Assembly: GCF_038069765.1 (NCBI RefSeq)
Contig: NZ_JBBPFS010000003.1
Span: forward strand, 372,001 to 436,000
Source of the DNA: Arthrobacter_B sp038069765
Lineage (GTDB): Bacteria; Actinomycetota; Actinomycetes; Actinomycetales; Micrococcaceae
Direction: 5' to 3'
Length of the DNA: 64,000 nt
How positions within the stretch are numbered: the first letter of the stretch is position 1; the number at the start of each line of letters is the position of its first letter. A model generated the notes under the pieces. That model was not told where the DNA came from. It worked only from the letters and a program-made list of their open reading frames with translations, and searched no databases. A program made the position numbers and the translations under genes. Shown here piece after piece: positions 41,845-50,314 of this stretch.

Positions 41845-42620
41845 TGACAACGGAAATTGCGGAGCCGGCCTCCAAGATCGACCTGCCGGAATCTGTGGGC
41901 GGGGAAATTCCCTCGTTCGAGATCACACTCAAGGTCCGCCGCTACAACCCGGAGGTATCTGACGAAGGATACTGGGACGAGTGGAAGCTGACCATGTACG
42001 GCACGGACCGCGTGCTGGACGCCCTGCACAAGGTCAAGTGGGAGCATGACGGTTCCGTCTCCTTCCGCCGCTCCTGCGCCCACGGTGTCTGCGGCTCCGA
42101 TGCCATGCGCATCAACGGCCGCAACCGCCTGGCCTGCAAGACGCTGCTGAAGGACCTGGACACGTCCAAGCCCATCCTCGTGGAGCCCATCAAGGGCCTC
42201 CCCGTGGAGAAGGACCTGATCGTGGACATGGAGCCGTTCTTCCAGTCCTACCGCGAGATCATGCCGTTCCTGATCAGCAAGGGCCACGAGCCCACCAAGG
42301 AACGCCTGCAGTCCGCCGAGGACCGCGAACGGTTCGACGACACCACCAAGTGCATCCTGTGCGCGGCGTGCACGTCCTCGTGCCCGGTGTTCTGGACCGA
42401 CGGCCAGTACTTCGGTCCCGCCGCCATCGTGAACGCGCACCGTTTCATCTTCGACTCGCGTGACGACGCCGGAGACATGCGCCTGGAGATCCTGAACGAC
42501 AAGGAAGGCGTGTGGCGCTGCCGCACCACCTTCAACTGCTCCGAAGCATGCCCCCGCGGCATCCAGGTCACCAAGGCCATCGCCGAGGTCAAGCAGGCCA
42601 TCCTGAGCCGCTCGGTCTAG
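41844..42620 (+). CDS. sdhB: Succinate dehydrogenase iron-sulfur subunit
   Basis: This 258-residue electron-transfer subunit has three clusters: the [2Fe-2S] ligands in CAHGVCGSDAM and RLAC (about residues 73-95), the [4Fe-4S] block CILCAACTSSCP (about 170-181), and the [3Fe-4S]/[4Fe-4S] ligands in CRTTFNCSEACPRG (about 226-239). It joins the flavoprotein to the membrane anchors. It is the last gene of sdhCDAB, followed by a strong terminator. Confidence 0.97.
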   Translation: MTTEIAEPASKIDLPESVGGEIPSFEITLKVRRYNPEVSDEGYWDEWKLTMYGTDRVLDALHKVKWEHDGSVSFRRSCAHGVCGSDAMRINGRNRLACKTLLKDLDTSKPILVEPIKGLPVEKDLIVDMEPFFQSYREIMPFLISKGHEPTKERLQSAEDRERFDDTTKCILCAACTSSCPVFWTDGQYFGPAAIVNAHRFIFDSRDDAGDMRLEILNDKEGVWRCRTTFNCSEACPRGIQVTKAIAEVKQAILSRSV

Positions 42621-42639
42621 CAGAACCACCCCCGGCAGA

Positions 42640-42680
42640 GGCGGCGTCCCCGGTCCAGACGGACCGGGGACGCCGCCTTT
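42640..42680 (+). terminator. Terminator of the sdh operon
   Basis: A perfect 17-bp stem (GGCGGCGTCCCCGGTCC with its complement) has a loop of about 4 bases and is followed by TTTCCC. Confidence 0.9.
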
Positions 42681-42718
42681 CCCATGCCCCCCGCAACTCC
42701 CCCGTCTAAGGTAAGTCC

Positions 42719-43507
42719 ATGCCAACGTTTGAATCCGTTTCCTTTCCCGGCGTCAACGACACCACACTGGCCGGCACGATCGATGTGCCCGACGGCGAAA
42801 CCCGCGGGTGGGCGGTGTTCTGCCACGGCTTCACGCTGGGCAAGAACAGCGCTGCGGCCTCAAGGATCTCCAAGGCCCTGGCCGGGCACGGAATCGGCGT
42901 CCTGCGCTACGATGCGGCGGGTCTGGGCGGTTCCAGCGGAGCCTGGGAGGAGGGCACGTTCAGCACCAAGGTGGCTGACATCCAGAGCGCGGTTGACTAC
43001 CTGCGCGGGCAGGGCCGGAGTGTCTCCCTGCTGATCGGGCATTCGCTCGGCGGTGCGGCGGTCCTGGCCGCCGCCGGGAGCATTCCGGAACTGGATGCCG
43101 TGGTGACGATCGGCGCCCCGTTCCGTCCTTCCCACGTCCTCCACCTGTTCGAGGACGAGATGCAGACCATCCGCGACCAGGGATCCGCGCAGGTGGACCT
43201 GGGCGGGCGGAACCTGCAGATCCGGGAGGAGCTCCTTCAGGACCTGTCGTCGCATGACCTGAGCGGATGTATCAGCGACCTGCACCTGCCACTGCTCGTC
43301 ATGCACTCCCCCAGCGACAACACCGTCGGCATCGACAATGCGAGCGAGATTTTCTCGCTGGCGAGGCACCCCCGGAATTTTATTTCCCTCGAAGGCAGCG
43401 ACCACCTGATGGTGGACCGGGCGCAAACCAGCCGGGCCGCCGACATTATCGCCGCGTGGGCCGCCGTCTATCTGCCAGGAAATGACGGAGCGGCTGAGCC
43501 CGGCTAG
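42719..43507 (+). CDS. Alpha/beta hydrolase
   Basis: This 262-residue soluble hydrolase has an oxyanion-region FCHGFTLGKNS, the nucleophile Ser in LLIGHSLGGAAVL (about residue 110), the acid Asp in MHSPSDNTVGI (about 201) and the catalytic His in EGSDHLMV (about 229). The group resembles bacterial YcjY/OsmC-associated serine hydrolases, but no OsmC domain is fused here and the substrate is unknown. It follows the sdh terminator with its own start at 42719. Its stop overlaps the convergent gene end by a few bases. Confidence 0.88.
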   Translation: MPTFESVSFPGVNDTTLAGTIDVPDGETRGWAVFCHGFTLGKNSAAASRISKALAGHGIGVLRYDAAGLGGSSGAWEEGTFSTKVADIQSAVDYLRGQGRSVSLLIGHSLGGAAVLAAAGSIPELDAVVTIGAPFRPSHVLHLFEDEMQTIRDQGSAQVDLGGRNLQIREELLQDLSSHDLSGCISDLHLPLLVMHSPSDNTVGIDNASEIFSLARHPRNFISLEGSDHLMVDRAQTSRAADIIAAWAAVYLPGNDGAAEPG

Positions 43508-44085
43508 CCCCGGAGCTCCACTTCCTCGCGGAGCTTCCAGAGGCCGGTGGCATCGTGCTCAAACAAGCCGATCGTGTTCACAGTAAAGCGGGCGCCGTAG
43601 TGGCGCAGTGTATGCATGGCACTGTCCATCCCGGCGTCGCTGACGTCGTGGGCCACCGTGACGTGGGGGTGGTACGGGAAGGGCAGATTGCGTGCCAGCG
43701 GGCCGCTCTGCATTTCCTTATGCAGGGCCGTGCACTCGTCATACCCTTCATCAAGCCGCAGATATACCACCGGAGAGACGGGGCGGAACGTTGCTGTGCC
43801 GCGCAGGGAAACATCAAACGGTGCGTGGTTGGCCGCCACCCTGCGCACGTGTTCGGCTGACGCGTCCCAGTCATCCGTCTCCGTGGTGGTCACCACGGTA
43901 ATGTGGGCCGGAATAACCGCTGCCATTGGGTCGCCGAAGGAAGCCCTCGCGTTCCGCAGTTCCGTGGCCATCGGCTCCGGAACTGCGATGACGATCCCCA
44001 CGCAGGTGCACCCGGGCTCGTCAGTAACGCCGTCGACGACGCCGCCGGCGGTATCTGCCTGGACCAGTGGATTCCAAAGACTCAT
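43504..44085 (-). CDS. 2'-5' RNA ligase/2H phosphoesterase-like protein
   Basis: This 193-residue protein has the two HxTx motifs of the 2H phosphoesterase superfamily: His61 in PAHITVVT and His141 in HPHVTVAHD. Members cleave or ligate 2',5' linkages or hydrolyse cyclic phosphodiesters; the cellular substrate is not evident. It ends four bases inside the convergent hydrolase gene and starts 4 bases from the trpS stop, so it is probably expressed with trpS. The N-terminal 25 residues are poorly conserved and the start may be internal. Confidence 0.85.
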   Translation of the reverse strand: MSLWNPLVQADTAGGVVDGVTDEPGCTCVGIVIAVPEPMATELRNARASFGDPMAAVIPAHITVVTTTETDDWDASAEHVRRVAANHAPFDVSLRGTATFRPVSPVVYLRLDEGYDECTALHKEMQSGPLARNLPFPYHPHVTVAHDVSDAGMDSAMHTLRHYGARFTVNTIGLFEHDATGLWKLREEVELRG

Positions 44086-44088
44086 CGG

Positions 44089-45123
44089 TCAGACCGCGGT
44101 GGAGCCCAAAGGTAGGAAGCCTACTTTGTTGTACACATCGGCCAGTGTAACCGATGCCGTTTCCCGCGCCTTGGAGGCACCCACTGCAAGAAGCCGGTCA
44201 AGCTCCGCCGGATCCTCGAGCAGGTACAGCGCACGCTCACGGATGGGGCGGATGTGCTCGGTAACAGCCTCAGCCAGATCGACCTTGAGGTGGCCGTACA
44301 TTTTTCCTTCGTATTCCTTCACCAGCGTGTCCACGCTCTTCCCGGAGACCAGGGAGTAAATGGACAGCAGGTTGGAGATACCGGGCTTGGCCTCACGGTC
44401 GAAACGGATCTCCGTACCGTCGTCGGTCACAGCGGACTTGATGCGCTTGGAAATCACCTTGTCCGGGTCCAGCAGATTGATCAGCCCGGCGGGAGACGCG
44501 GCGGATTTGGACATCTTCGCTGCCGGATTCTGCAGATCGTAGATTTTGGCGGCAGCCTTCTGGACAAAGACCTCCGGAATGGTGAAGGTCTCGCCGTAGC
44601 GGGAGTTGAAACGCTTGGCGAGGTCCCGGCTGAGTTCCACGTGCTGGCGCTGGTCCTCGCCCACGGGAACGCCGTGCGGGTTGTACAGCAGGATGTCGGC
44701 GACCTGCAGGATCGGGTAGGTGAACAGGCCCACGGAGGCTGCGTCGGCGCCGAACCGCTGCTGCTTGTCCTTGAACTGGGTCATCCGGGAGGCTTCCCCG
44801 AAACCCGTCAGGCAGTTCAGGACCCAGGCGAGCTGCGCGTGCTCGGGAACCTGGGACTGTACAAACAGGGTGGCCTTGTCCACGTCGACGCCGCCGGCAA
44901 TGTACTGGGCGGCAGTGACGCGCGTGCGCTGGCGCAGATCTGCAGGGTCCTGCGGGACGGTGATCGCGTGCAGGTCCGGGATGAAGAAGTAGGCGTCGTA
45001 CTCCTCCTGGAGCCGGACCCAGTTCACCAGCGCGCCGAGGTAATTGCCCAGGTGCAGCGAGTCGGCGGAGGGCTGCATCCCTGACAGGATGCGCTGGCGG
45101 CCGGAAGCGGTGGATGTGCTCAT
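44089..45123 (-). CDS. trpS: Tryptophanyl-tRNA synthetase
   Basis: This 344-residue class I synthetase charges tRNA-Trp. The HIGH-type motif is SLHLGNYLGALVNW (about residues 21-34) and the KMSKS loop is KMSKSAASPAG (about 198). HVELSRDLAKRFNSRYG and the C-terminal ERALYLLEDPAELDRLLAVGASKARE fit the bacterial short form. The start at 45123 lies 11 bases after the exonuclease stop. The length is normal. Confidence 0.96.
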   Translation of the reverse strand: MSTSTASGRQRILSGMQPSADSLHLGNYLGALVNWVRLQEEYDAYFFIPDLHAITVPQDPADLRQRTRVTAAQYIAGGVDVDKATLFVQSQVPEHAQLAWVLNCLTGFGEASRMTQFKDKQQRFGADAASVGLFTYPILQVADILLYNPHGVPVGEDQRQHVELSRDLAKRFNSRYGETFTIPEVFVQKAAAKIYDLQNPAAKMSKSAASPAGLINLLDPDKVISKRIKSAVTDDGTEIRFDREAKPGISNLLSIYSLVSGKSVDTLVKEYEGKMYGHLKVDLAEAVTEHIRPIRERALYLLEDPAELDRLLAVGASKARETASVTLADVYNKVGFLPLGSTAV

Positions 45124-45134
45124 GGTTTTGACCC

Positions 45135-45983
45135 TTAGAACTGGTAGTCGACCACTACAGGGGCGTGGTCTGAGAAGCGGCTGTCGTAGGTGGCGGCACG
45201 GTCAACGACGGCGGAAACGGCGCGTTCCGCCAATTCCGGCGTTGCCAGCTGGTAATCAATACGCCAGCCGCTGTCGTTGTCGAAGGCCTGGCCGCGCCAG
45301 GACCACCAGGTGTAGGGACCGGGAACGTCGCCGGCCAGCTTGCGGGCCACATCGGCGTAGCCAATCTCCTCGCCGAGGAAGCGGTCAAAGTAAGCGCGTT
45401 CCTCGGGGAGGAACCCGGCCCGCTTCACGTTGCCCTTCCAATTCTTGATATCCAGTTCGGTGTGCCCGACGTTCAGGTCCCCCACCACCAGAACAAAGTC
45501 GCTCTCCTGCTTCAGCGCGGGAAGCCGCTGCGCCATAACGTCCAGGAAGCGGTACTTGTCCACTTGCTTGGGGGTGTCAACCTCGCCGGAATGGACGTAG
45601 GCACTGATCACTGTCAGGAGTTTCTCCGCGCCGTCCACCGGGATCTTGAAGTCAGCTTCGACCCAGCGTCCGGACAGGGCAAAGTACTCATCGCCAATGT
45701 GTTCACGGGTGGCTGCGGGGGCGATCCGGGAGGCGATGGCCACCCCGGCGCGTCCCTTGGCTTCGGCTTCGGCGTGCAGGATGTGCCATTCGTCGCCGAG
45801 CAGTTCGCGGACGACGGCGTCGGGCGCGCGGACTTCCTGGAGGCAGAGGATGTCCACTTCGCGCTCCGCCAGCCAGTCGGCCATGCCCCGCTTGTAGGCG
45901 GCACGGATGCCGTTCACGTTCACTGTCGCAATGCGCAGTGCCTTTGCCGGACCGGCTGCTTCTCCTGCTGATGCCAAACTCAC
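45135..45983 (-). CDS. xthA: Exodeoxyribonuclease III
   Basis: This protein of about 282 residues belongs to the ExoIII/AP endonuclease family, which cuts 5' to abasic sites and trims 3' ends in base excision repair. Catalytic blocks are IATVNVNGIRAAYKRGM, VDILCLQEVRAPD (metal Glu), ISAYVHSGE, VVGDLNVGHTELDI (Asp/Asn), the WRIDYQLATPEL motif and SDHAPVVVDY (catalytic Asp-His). The start is uncertain: the GTG at 45983 lies 13 bases from an AGGAG, and an ATG at 45995 is only one base from it. trpS follows closely. Confidence 0.93.
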   Translation of the reverse strand: MSLASAGEAAGPAKALRIATVNVNGIRAAYKRGMADWLAEREVDILCLQEVRAPDAVVRELLGDEWHILHAEAEAKGRAGVAIASRIAPAATREHIGDEYFALSGRWVEADFKIPVDGAEKLLTVISAYVHSGEVDTPKQVDKYRFLDVMAQRLPALKQESDFVLVVGDLNVGHTELDIKNWKGNVKRAGFLPEERAYFDRFLGEEIGYADVARKLAGDVPGPYTWWSWRGQAFDNDSGWRIDYQLATPELAERAVSAVVDRAATYDSRFSDHAPVVVDYQF

Positions 45984-46082
45984 GCGAATAACCATACTCC
46001 TCAGTAGCAATGCGGTTCATCTTTGACCGCGGCCGCAGTGGGGCCCCTGCGTGCGGTCGTGGGGAAAGCGGGGCGGACGCCG

Positions 46083-46598
46083 CTAGTCCACCAGGGTGCC
46101 CTCAACCGGGCCGCCGTCGGCTTTTTTGATCATTGAACGCGCGTTGTGGGACGTGATTTCGATGGTTTCCAGGGCGCGGCTGACCTGACCCTCGTCCTTG
46201 CCGAGGTTGTCACGGATCACGCGGGACTGTACCTCGATGATCTTGAAACTGTGATCCAGCTTCTGGTCGCGGATGGTGGTGGACTCGTCAACAACCTGCA
46301 CCGACGGCGTTCCTCCCGCGGCACGGGTCAGAGTGTCCTGCGCTTCGGCCAGCTTCGCGCCGGCTTTGCGGGCCGCCCCGCGGACGCTGAAAACTACAAA
46401 CGCAAACAGGCACAGCCATCCCAGCGAGATGATGACAACCAGCCACCCCACGACGTCGTTCTCATTCGCCGCGAATACCACGGCCACCAGGAAGACGATC
46501 AGCATGAGGGTCATGCCGTAGGTCGCCATTTTCTGGCTCACCCCGCGGCGGGCTTTGGACGTGGGCTGCGGCTTATTGCCGTTGGGGAGCGACTGCAT
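46083..46598 (-). CDS. Hypothetical membrane protein
   Basis: This 171-residue protein has a basic Ser/Pro/Lys-rich N-terminus, two hydrophobic helices (about residues 26-44 and 50-70) joined by a short acidic loop (ANENDVVG), and a charged, partly coiled-coil cytoplasmic C-terminal domain (about 75-171) with DQKLDHSFKIIEVQSRVIRDN. I do not recognise a family. It lies alone between xthA and the VOC gene on the minus strand. Confidence 0.75.
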   Translation of the reverse strand: MQSLPNGNKPQPTSKARRGVSQKMATYGMTLMLIVFLVAVVFAANENDVVGWLVVIISLGWLCLFAFVVFSVRGAARKAGAKLAEAQDTLTRAAGGTPSVQVVDESTTIRDQKLDHSFKIIEVQSRVIRDNLGKDEGQVSRALETIEITSHNARSMIKKADGGPVEGTLVD

Positions 46599-46669
46599 GG
46601 CTTCATTGTCTCAAACTCGGAGCCCAGCCGTTAAACCGTCCTCCCGGGGCGAAATCGCAGCGCCGGCGG

Positions 46670-47032
46670 CTACCACGCCACGAGGCAGAAAGGGTGGCCG
46701 GCGGGGTCCAGGAAAACCCGGAACGACTCGGTGCCGCTGTCCATTCCGGTGGCCCCCAGTGCCAGGACCTGCGCCTCCGCCAGGTCCAGGTCGGCCACCT
46801 TCACGTCCAGGTGCAGCTGCTGCGGAATGTCCTGCCCCGGCCACTGCGGCGGCGTGTAGCCGGACACCTGCTGGAAGGCGAGCGCCGGCCGGTCCGGTGC
46901 ATCGCCGATGGTGATCCAGGATCCGTCTGCCTCGTGCTCCACCCGGATCATGCCCAGAAGGTCTTCGTAAAAGGATGCAAGCGCGTCCGGGTCGGGGCAG
47001 TCAAAGACCGTGGCATGCCAGGATCCGATCAT
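46670..47032 (-). CDS. VOC/glyoxalase superfamily protein
   Basis: This 120-residue protein has two beta-alpha-beta-beta-beta modules: HATVFDCPDPDALASFYEDLLGM in the first and LHLDVKVADLDLAEAQVLALGA then VFLDPAGHPFCL in the second. Likely metal ligands are His6, the His of QLHLDV and the Glu of TESFRV. Members are dioxygenases, isomerases or antibiotic-binding proteins. With 120 residues it resembles small PhnB/bleomycin-resistance-like proteins of unknown substrate. It lies 72 bases upstream of the SDR stop. Confidence 0.88.
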   Translation of the reverse strand: MIGSWHATVFDCPDPDALASFYEDLLGMIRVEHEADGSWITIGDAPDRPALAFQQVSGYTPPQWPGQDIPQQLHLDVKVADLDLAEAQVLALGATGMDSGTESFRVFLDPAGHPFCLVAW

Positions 47033-47103
47033 CAGCGTTCTCCTTGCTCGCAGGACGGTGGCCGGCGGGCTCGGACAGCACGGCGGCCGGGTGCAGCGGC
47101 AGC

Positions 47104-47856
47104 TTACTGCGTGGTGTACGCCCCGTCCACGGCGTACTGGGCACCGGTGACAAACGCCGCCCGGTCCGAGAGCAGGAACAGGACAACCTGCGCCACCTCG
47201 TCTGCGGTGCCCAGCCTCCCGGCCGGGTGCATCCCCACCAGCGAGGCATAGGCTTCCTCCGGCAGTGCTTCAAGCAGCGGGGTGTCGATGTAGCCGGGAT
47301 GCACCGAATTGATGCGGATGCCCTGGTTGGCGTAACCCAGCGCCGCAGCGCGTGTCATACCGGTCACGCCGTGCTTGGCGGCGACGTAGGGGACGGCGGT
47401 GGCGGATCCGACCAGGCCAAGGATGGAGGACATGTTCACGATCGAACCCCCGCCGGCCTTCTGCATTTCGGGGATTTGGTAGAACATCCCGTAGAACACG
47501 GAGTTCAGGTTCACGTCGATAACCCGCCGGTAGCCTTCCAGGTCAATCTCCGTGACCAGGCCCAGCGGTCCGCTGATGCCGGCGTTGTTGAACGCCAGGT
47601 GCAGGCCGCCGAACTCGCTCACGGCGGTATCCACCGCGCCTTTGACATCGTCGGCGCTGCCCACATCCCCGACTGACGCCACGGCGGTTCCCCCTGCTTC
47701 CGAAATCTGGTTGACCACTGCCTGCGCGGCCTCCAGATCGAGGTCGTTCACCACGACGGCGGCACCTTCCGCAGCCAGCGCGACCGCGGTCGCTTTGCCG
47801 ATTCCCGACCCGGCCCCCGTCACAAGAGCCGTCTTTCCGTCAAACTGGTCAGCCAT
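47104..47856 (-). CDS. SDR-family NAD(P)-dependent oxidoreductase
   Basis: This 250-residue classical short-chain dehydrogenase has the cofactor motif TALVTGAGSGIGKATA (about residues 9-24), an Asp after beta-2 (VVNDLD) favouring NAD, the NNAG motif, a catalytic Ser in VNMSSILG and the Y-x-x-x-K of YVAAKHG (about 155-161). The substrate is unknown. The ATG at 47856 has GGAGGA eight bases upstream; an ATG at 47862 would be too close to it. It may share a transcript with the VOC gene. Confidence 0.92.
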   Translation of the reverse strand: MADQFDGKTALVTGAGSGIGKATAVALAAEGAAVVVNDLDLEAAQAVVNQISEAGGTAVASVGDVGSADDVKGAVDTAVSEFGGLHLAFNNAGISGPLGLVTEIDLEGYRRVIDVNLNSVFYGMFYQIPEMQKAGGGSIVNMSSILGLVGSATAVPYVAAKHGVTGMTRAAALGYANQGIRINSVHPGYIDTPLLEALPEEAYASLVGMHPAGRLGTADEVAQVVLFLLSDRAAFVTGAQYAVDGAYTTQ

Positions 47857-48046
47857 GGTCATTCCTCCGGTTTCCGCCCCGGGCGCTGCAGTCGTCAGGG
47901 CGATGAGCTTCGGGTGCGGTCAAAGCAGCGGCACCCTCCCGTCCCATGATCCGGCCCCGTTCCCTGTTTCGGAAGGTTCGGCACCGGGACGGAACGCTTT
48001 GCTGCCCGACTGGTCCGCCCGCCCGGCCGGGTGGAAGACTGGCCGG

Positions 48047-48601
48047 ATGCAGATACGCATCAGCAACGGAGACATCACCGCCAGCACTGCGGACGCCATA
48101 GTGAACGCCGCTAATTCCTCGCTGCTCGGCGGCGGGGGCGTGGACGGAGCGATCCACCGTGCGGCGGGGCCGGGCTTGCTGGCAGCCTGCCGCGAGCTGC
48201 GGCGCAGCTCCTGGCCCGGCGGCCTTCCCACCGGCGAAGCCGCGGCCACCCCCGCCTTCGAGCTGCCGGCACGCTGGGTCATCCACACCGTCGGCCCCAA
48301 TGCCCGGGCCGGGGAAACCGACCCGGCGCTGCTGGAGTCCTGCTTCCGCAGGTCCCTGGACGTTGCCGAAGAACTCGGCGCCGAAACGGTGGCCTTCCCC
48401 GCCGTCAGCGCCGGCGTCTACGGCTGGAACCCGGCAACCGTGGCCGAGGTGGCCCTGCGGACGGTTCGGGATTATCCGGCCCGTACAGTCCGGTCCGTGG
48501 AGTTCGTGCTTTTCGGCGAACCCACCGAGCAGGTTTTCCGCAGGGCGTGGCAGGAACTGGCTGCTACTTCAAAAACAGGGACCGAAGACGACTCGTCGTG
48601 A
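48047..48601 (+). CDS. Macro-domain protein (YmdB-like O-acetyl-ADP-ribose deacetylase)
   Basis: This 184-residue macro domain begins with IRISNGDITASTADAIVNAANSSLLGGGGVDGAIHRAAGPGL, which includes the ADP-ribose-binding Asp (GDIT), the catalytic Asn (NAAN) and the GGGGVDGAI loop. FPAVSAGVYGWNP forms the second binding loop. It should hydrolyse O-acetyl-ADP-ribose or remove ADP-ribose from targets. The start at 48047 follows CCGG with a poor ribosome site. Its last 38 bases overlap the convergent ABC permease gene. Confidence 0.9.
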   Translation: MQIRISNGDITASTADAIVNAANSSLLGGGGVDGAIHRAAGPGLLAACRELRRSSWPGGLPTGEAAATPAFELPARWVIHTVGPNARAGETDPALLESCFRRSLDVAEELGAETVAFPAVSAGVYGWNPATVAEVALRTVRDYPARTVRSVEFVLFGEPTEQVFRRAWQELAATSKTGTEDDSS

Positions 48602-49412
48602 CCACCAAACCCAAACCGATCATGACCACGAAGTAGAGCAGGTGGCCGGCGGTTGCCCAGGTCAGCATGCCCACGCTGAGCTGGCGCATCATTTCCACTC
48701 CATGCCAGAGCGGCATCGCCTGAATTACCCATTGGAGGCCCTGGGGGTACACGCTCAGCGGATAGAACGTGGCGGAGAACAGGAACATGGGCAGCATGAC
48801 AAAATTCACCCACTCCAGCTGCTGGAAGGTCTTCATGCAACTGGTGATCGCCATGCCGAAGGAGGCAAACCCGAAGGCCACCACCACGGCAGCGGGAATC
48901 ATGAGCAGCGCCCAGGGAGAAGTCACCAGCCCCATGGCCGCCATGACAGCTGTGAAGCCCGTTGCGTACATGGCACCGCGGAGCAGTGCCAGCAGGATTT
49001 CCCCGAGTGCGACGTCGAGGGGCCCCAGCGAGGTGGCAAGCATGCCTTCGTAGAGCTTGGCGTAATTAAGTTTGAAGAACACGTTCATGGTGGAGTCGTA
49101 AACGGCTCCGTTCATTGCTGAAACGGCCAGCAGTGCCGGGGCAATGTAGTTGGCGTACCCGATCTCTTCGCCGCCCGGGCCGGCAACGGTGCCAATCAGG
49201 GAACCCAGTCCAATGCCCATGGCCATCAGGTACAGCACCGGTTCCACGAACCCGCTGATCATGACGGCCCAGTTGCTGCCCCACGTGGCCTTCAGCCCGC
49301 GGGCGAACACCGCCCGGATGTTTCGGGCATAGAGGGACCCCAGGAAGCGGCCCTTCGGATCCAGCTGTTCGGGTGCCAGGCGCGGCGGCGCCGTCGTGTT
49401 TTCTGCCGTCAT
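48564..49412 (-). CDS. ABC-2 type exporter permease (second)
   Basis: This 282-residue membrane protein has six hydrophobic segments and the ABC-2 signature near the C-terminus (MLPMFLFSATFYPLSVYP followed by LQWVIQAMPLWHGVEMMRQL). Together with the adjacent permease and the DrrA-like ATPase it should form a drug, lipid or polysaccharide exporter. The start overlaps the first permease stop by 4 bases. The pair have similar length and likely arose by duplication. Confidence 0.9.
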   Translation of the reverse strand: MTAENTTAPPRLAPEQLDPKGRFLGSLYARNIRAVFARGLKATWGSNWAVMISGFVEPVLYLMAMGIGLGSLIGTVAGPGGEEIGYANYIAPALLAVSAMNGAVYDSTMNVFFKLNYAKLYEGMLATSLGPLDVALGEILLALLRGAMYATGFTAVMAAMGLVTSPWALLMIPAAVVVAFGFASFGMAITSCMKTFQQLEWVNFVMLPMFLFSATFYPLSVYPQGLQWVIQAMPLWHGVEMMRQLSVGMLTWATAGHLLYFVVMIGLGLVVTTSRLRSLFLK

Positions 49413-50314
49413 TTTCCCAGCCTCCGGGTGAAGTTCCGGCGTGCCAGGACCCAGCCGACAAAGCCGAGAAGCAGCAGATACGCCACGTGGACCGCCGTGA
49501 GTGCCGGAGCCTCAATATAGCCGTAGCTGAGGATCCGGCCGAGCTCGGTGGAGTGCCACAGCGGAGAAATCCACCCGATCCAGCGGATGGCCCCGGGCAG
49601 GGATTCCAGTGGAAAGAAGGTGCCGGAGAACAGGAACAGCGGCATCACAATGAAGCGCTGCACCATGGCAAACTGCCCCTTGTCCTGCTCCAGGGACGCG
49701 CTGTAGGCCATCAGCGGCATGCCGAAGGCCACGCCGCCAAGGATCGCGGTGAAAATCATCAGCCAGGCGGTGCCCGGCTGCTCCACTGCACCGAAGAGCA
49801 GCAGGAACACAAAGTACGGGGCGGTGGTGATCAGCATCCGGACCGAGAAGCCGATCAGGTGCCCGTCCACCAGCTGATTACTGGAAAGCGGCGACGCGTT
49901 GGGACCGTAGTAAGTGCGCTGCCATCTGAAGCCGCCCATCACCATGTAGGTGTTTTCTTCGGCCGCCACCATGATGGCGGCGGTGGCCAGCAGGGCCGGA
50001 GCCACGAAGACGAGGTAGGAGACCGTGGTCCCGTCGCCGGCGTCGAACGTCGCGTCACCGGTGTCCACCAGCGACGCCAGCCCCACGCCCATACCAAAGA
50101 GGTACACCAGAGGGGTGCCCACCGCCGTCATGAGCACGGTCCACCCGTAGCCGCGCATGCGCCGGATCCAGTGCTCTGCGTAGTAAATGGCACCAAAGCG
50201 CCGGGTCCGGGATGCGGTCTGCTCCGGTGTCAGCGGAGAGCGCAGTCCCAGCACGGGATGCCGGTTTGCCCCCTCTTCCCCCGCCGGCGCGCCTGAAAGC
50301 TGGCGCTCAGTCAA
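49409..50314 (-). CDS. ABC-2 type exporter permease (first)
   Basis: This protein of about 301 residues has six membrane segments and the ABC-2 motif MPLFLFSGTFFPLESLPGAIRWIGWISPLWHSTELGR. A TTG start at 50314, overlapping the ATPase stop and preceded by TAGGAG, gives a 40-residue hydrophilic N-terminus; the long open frame to 50560 lies over the ATPase gene and is not credible. It forms a pair with the downstream permease. Confidence 0.88.
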   Translation of the reverse strand: MTERQLSGAPAGEEGANRHPVLGLRSPLTPEQTASRTRRFGAIYYAEHWIRRMRGYGWTVLMTAVGTPLVYLFGMGVGLASLVDTGDATFDAGDGTTVSYLVFVAPALLATAAIMVAAEENTYMVMGGFRWQRTYYGPNASPLSSNQLVDGHLIGFSVRMLITTAPYFVFLLLFGAVEQPGTAWLMIFTAILGGVAFGMPLMAYSASLEQDKGQFAMVQRFIVMPLFLFSGTFFPLESLPGAIRWIGWISPLWHSTELGRILSYGYIEAPALTAVHVAYLLLLGFVGWVLARRNFTRRLGK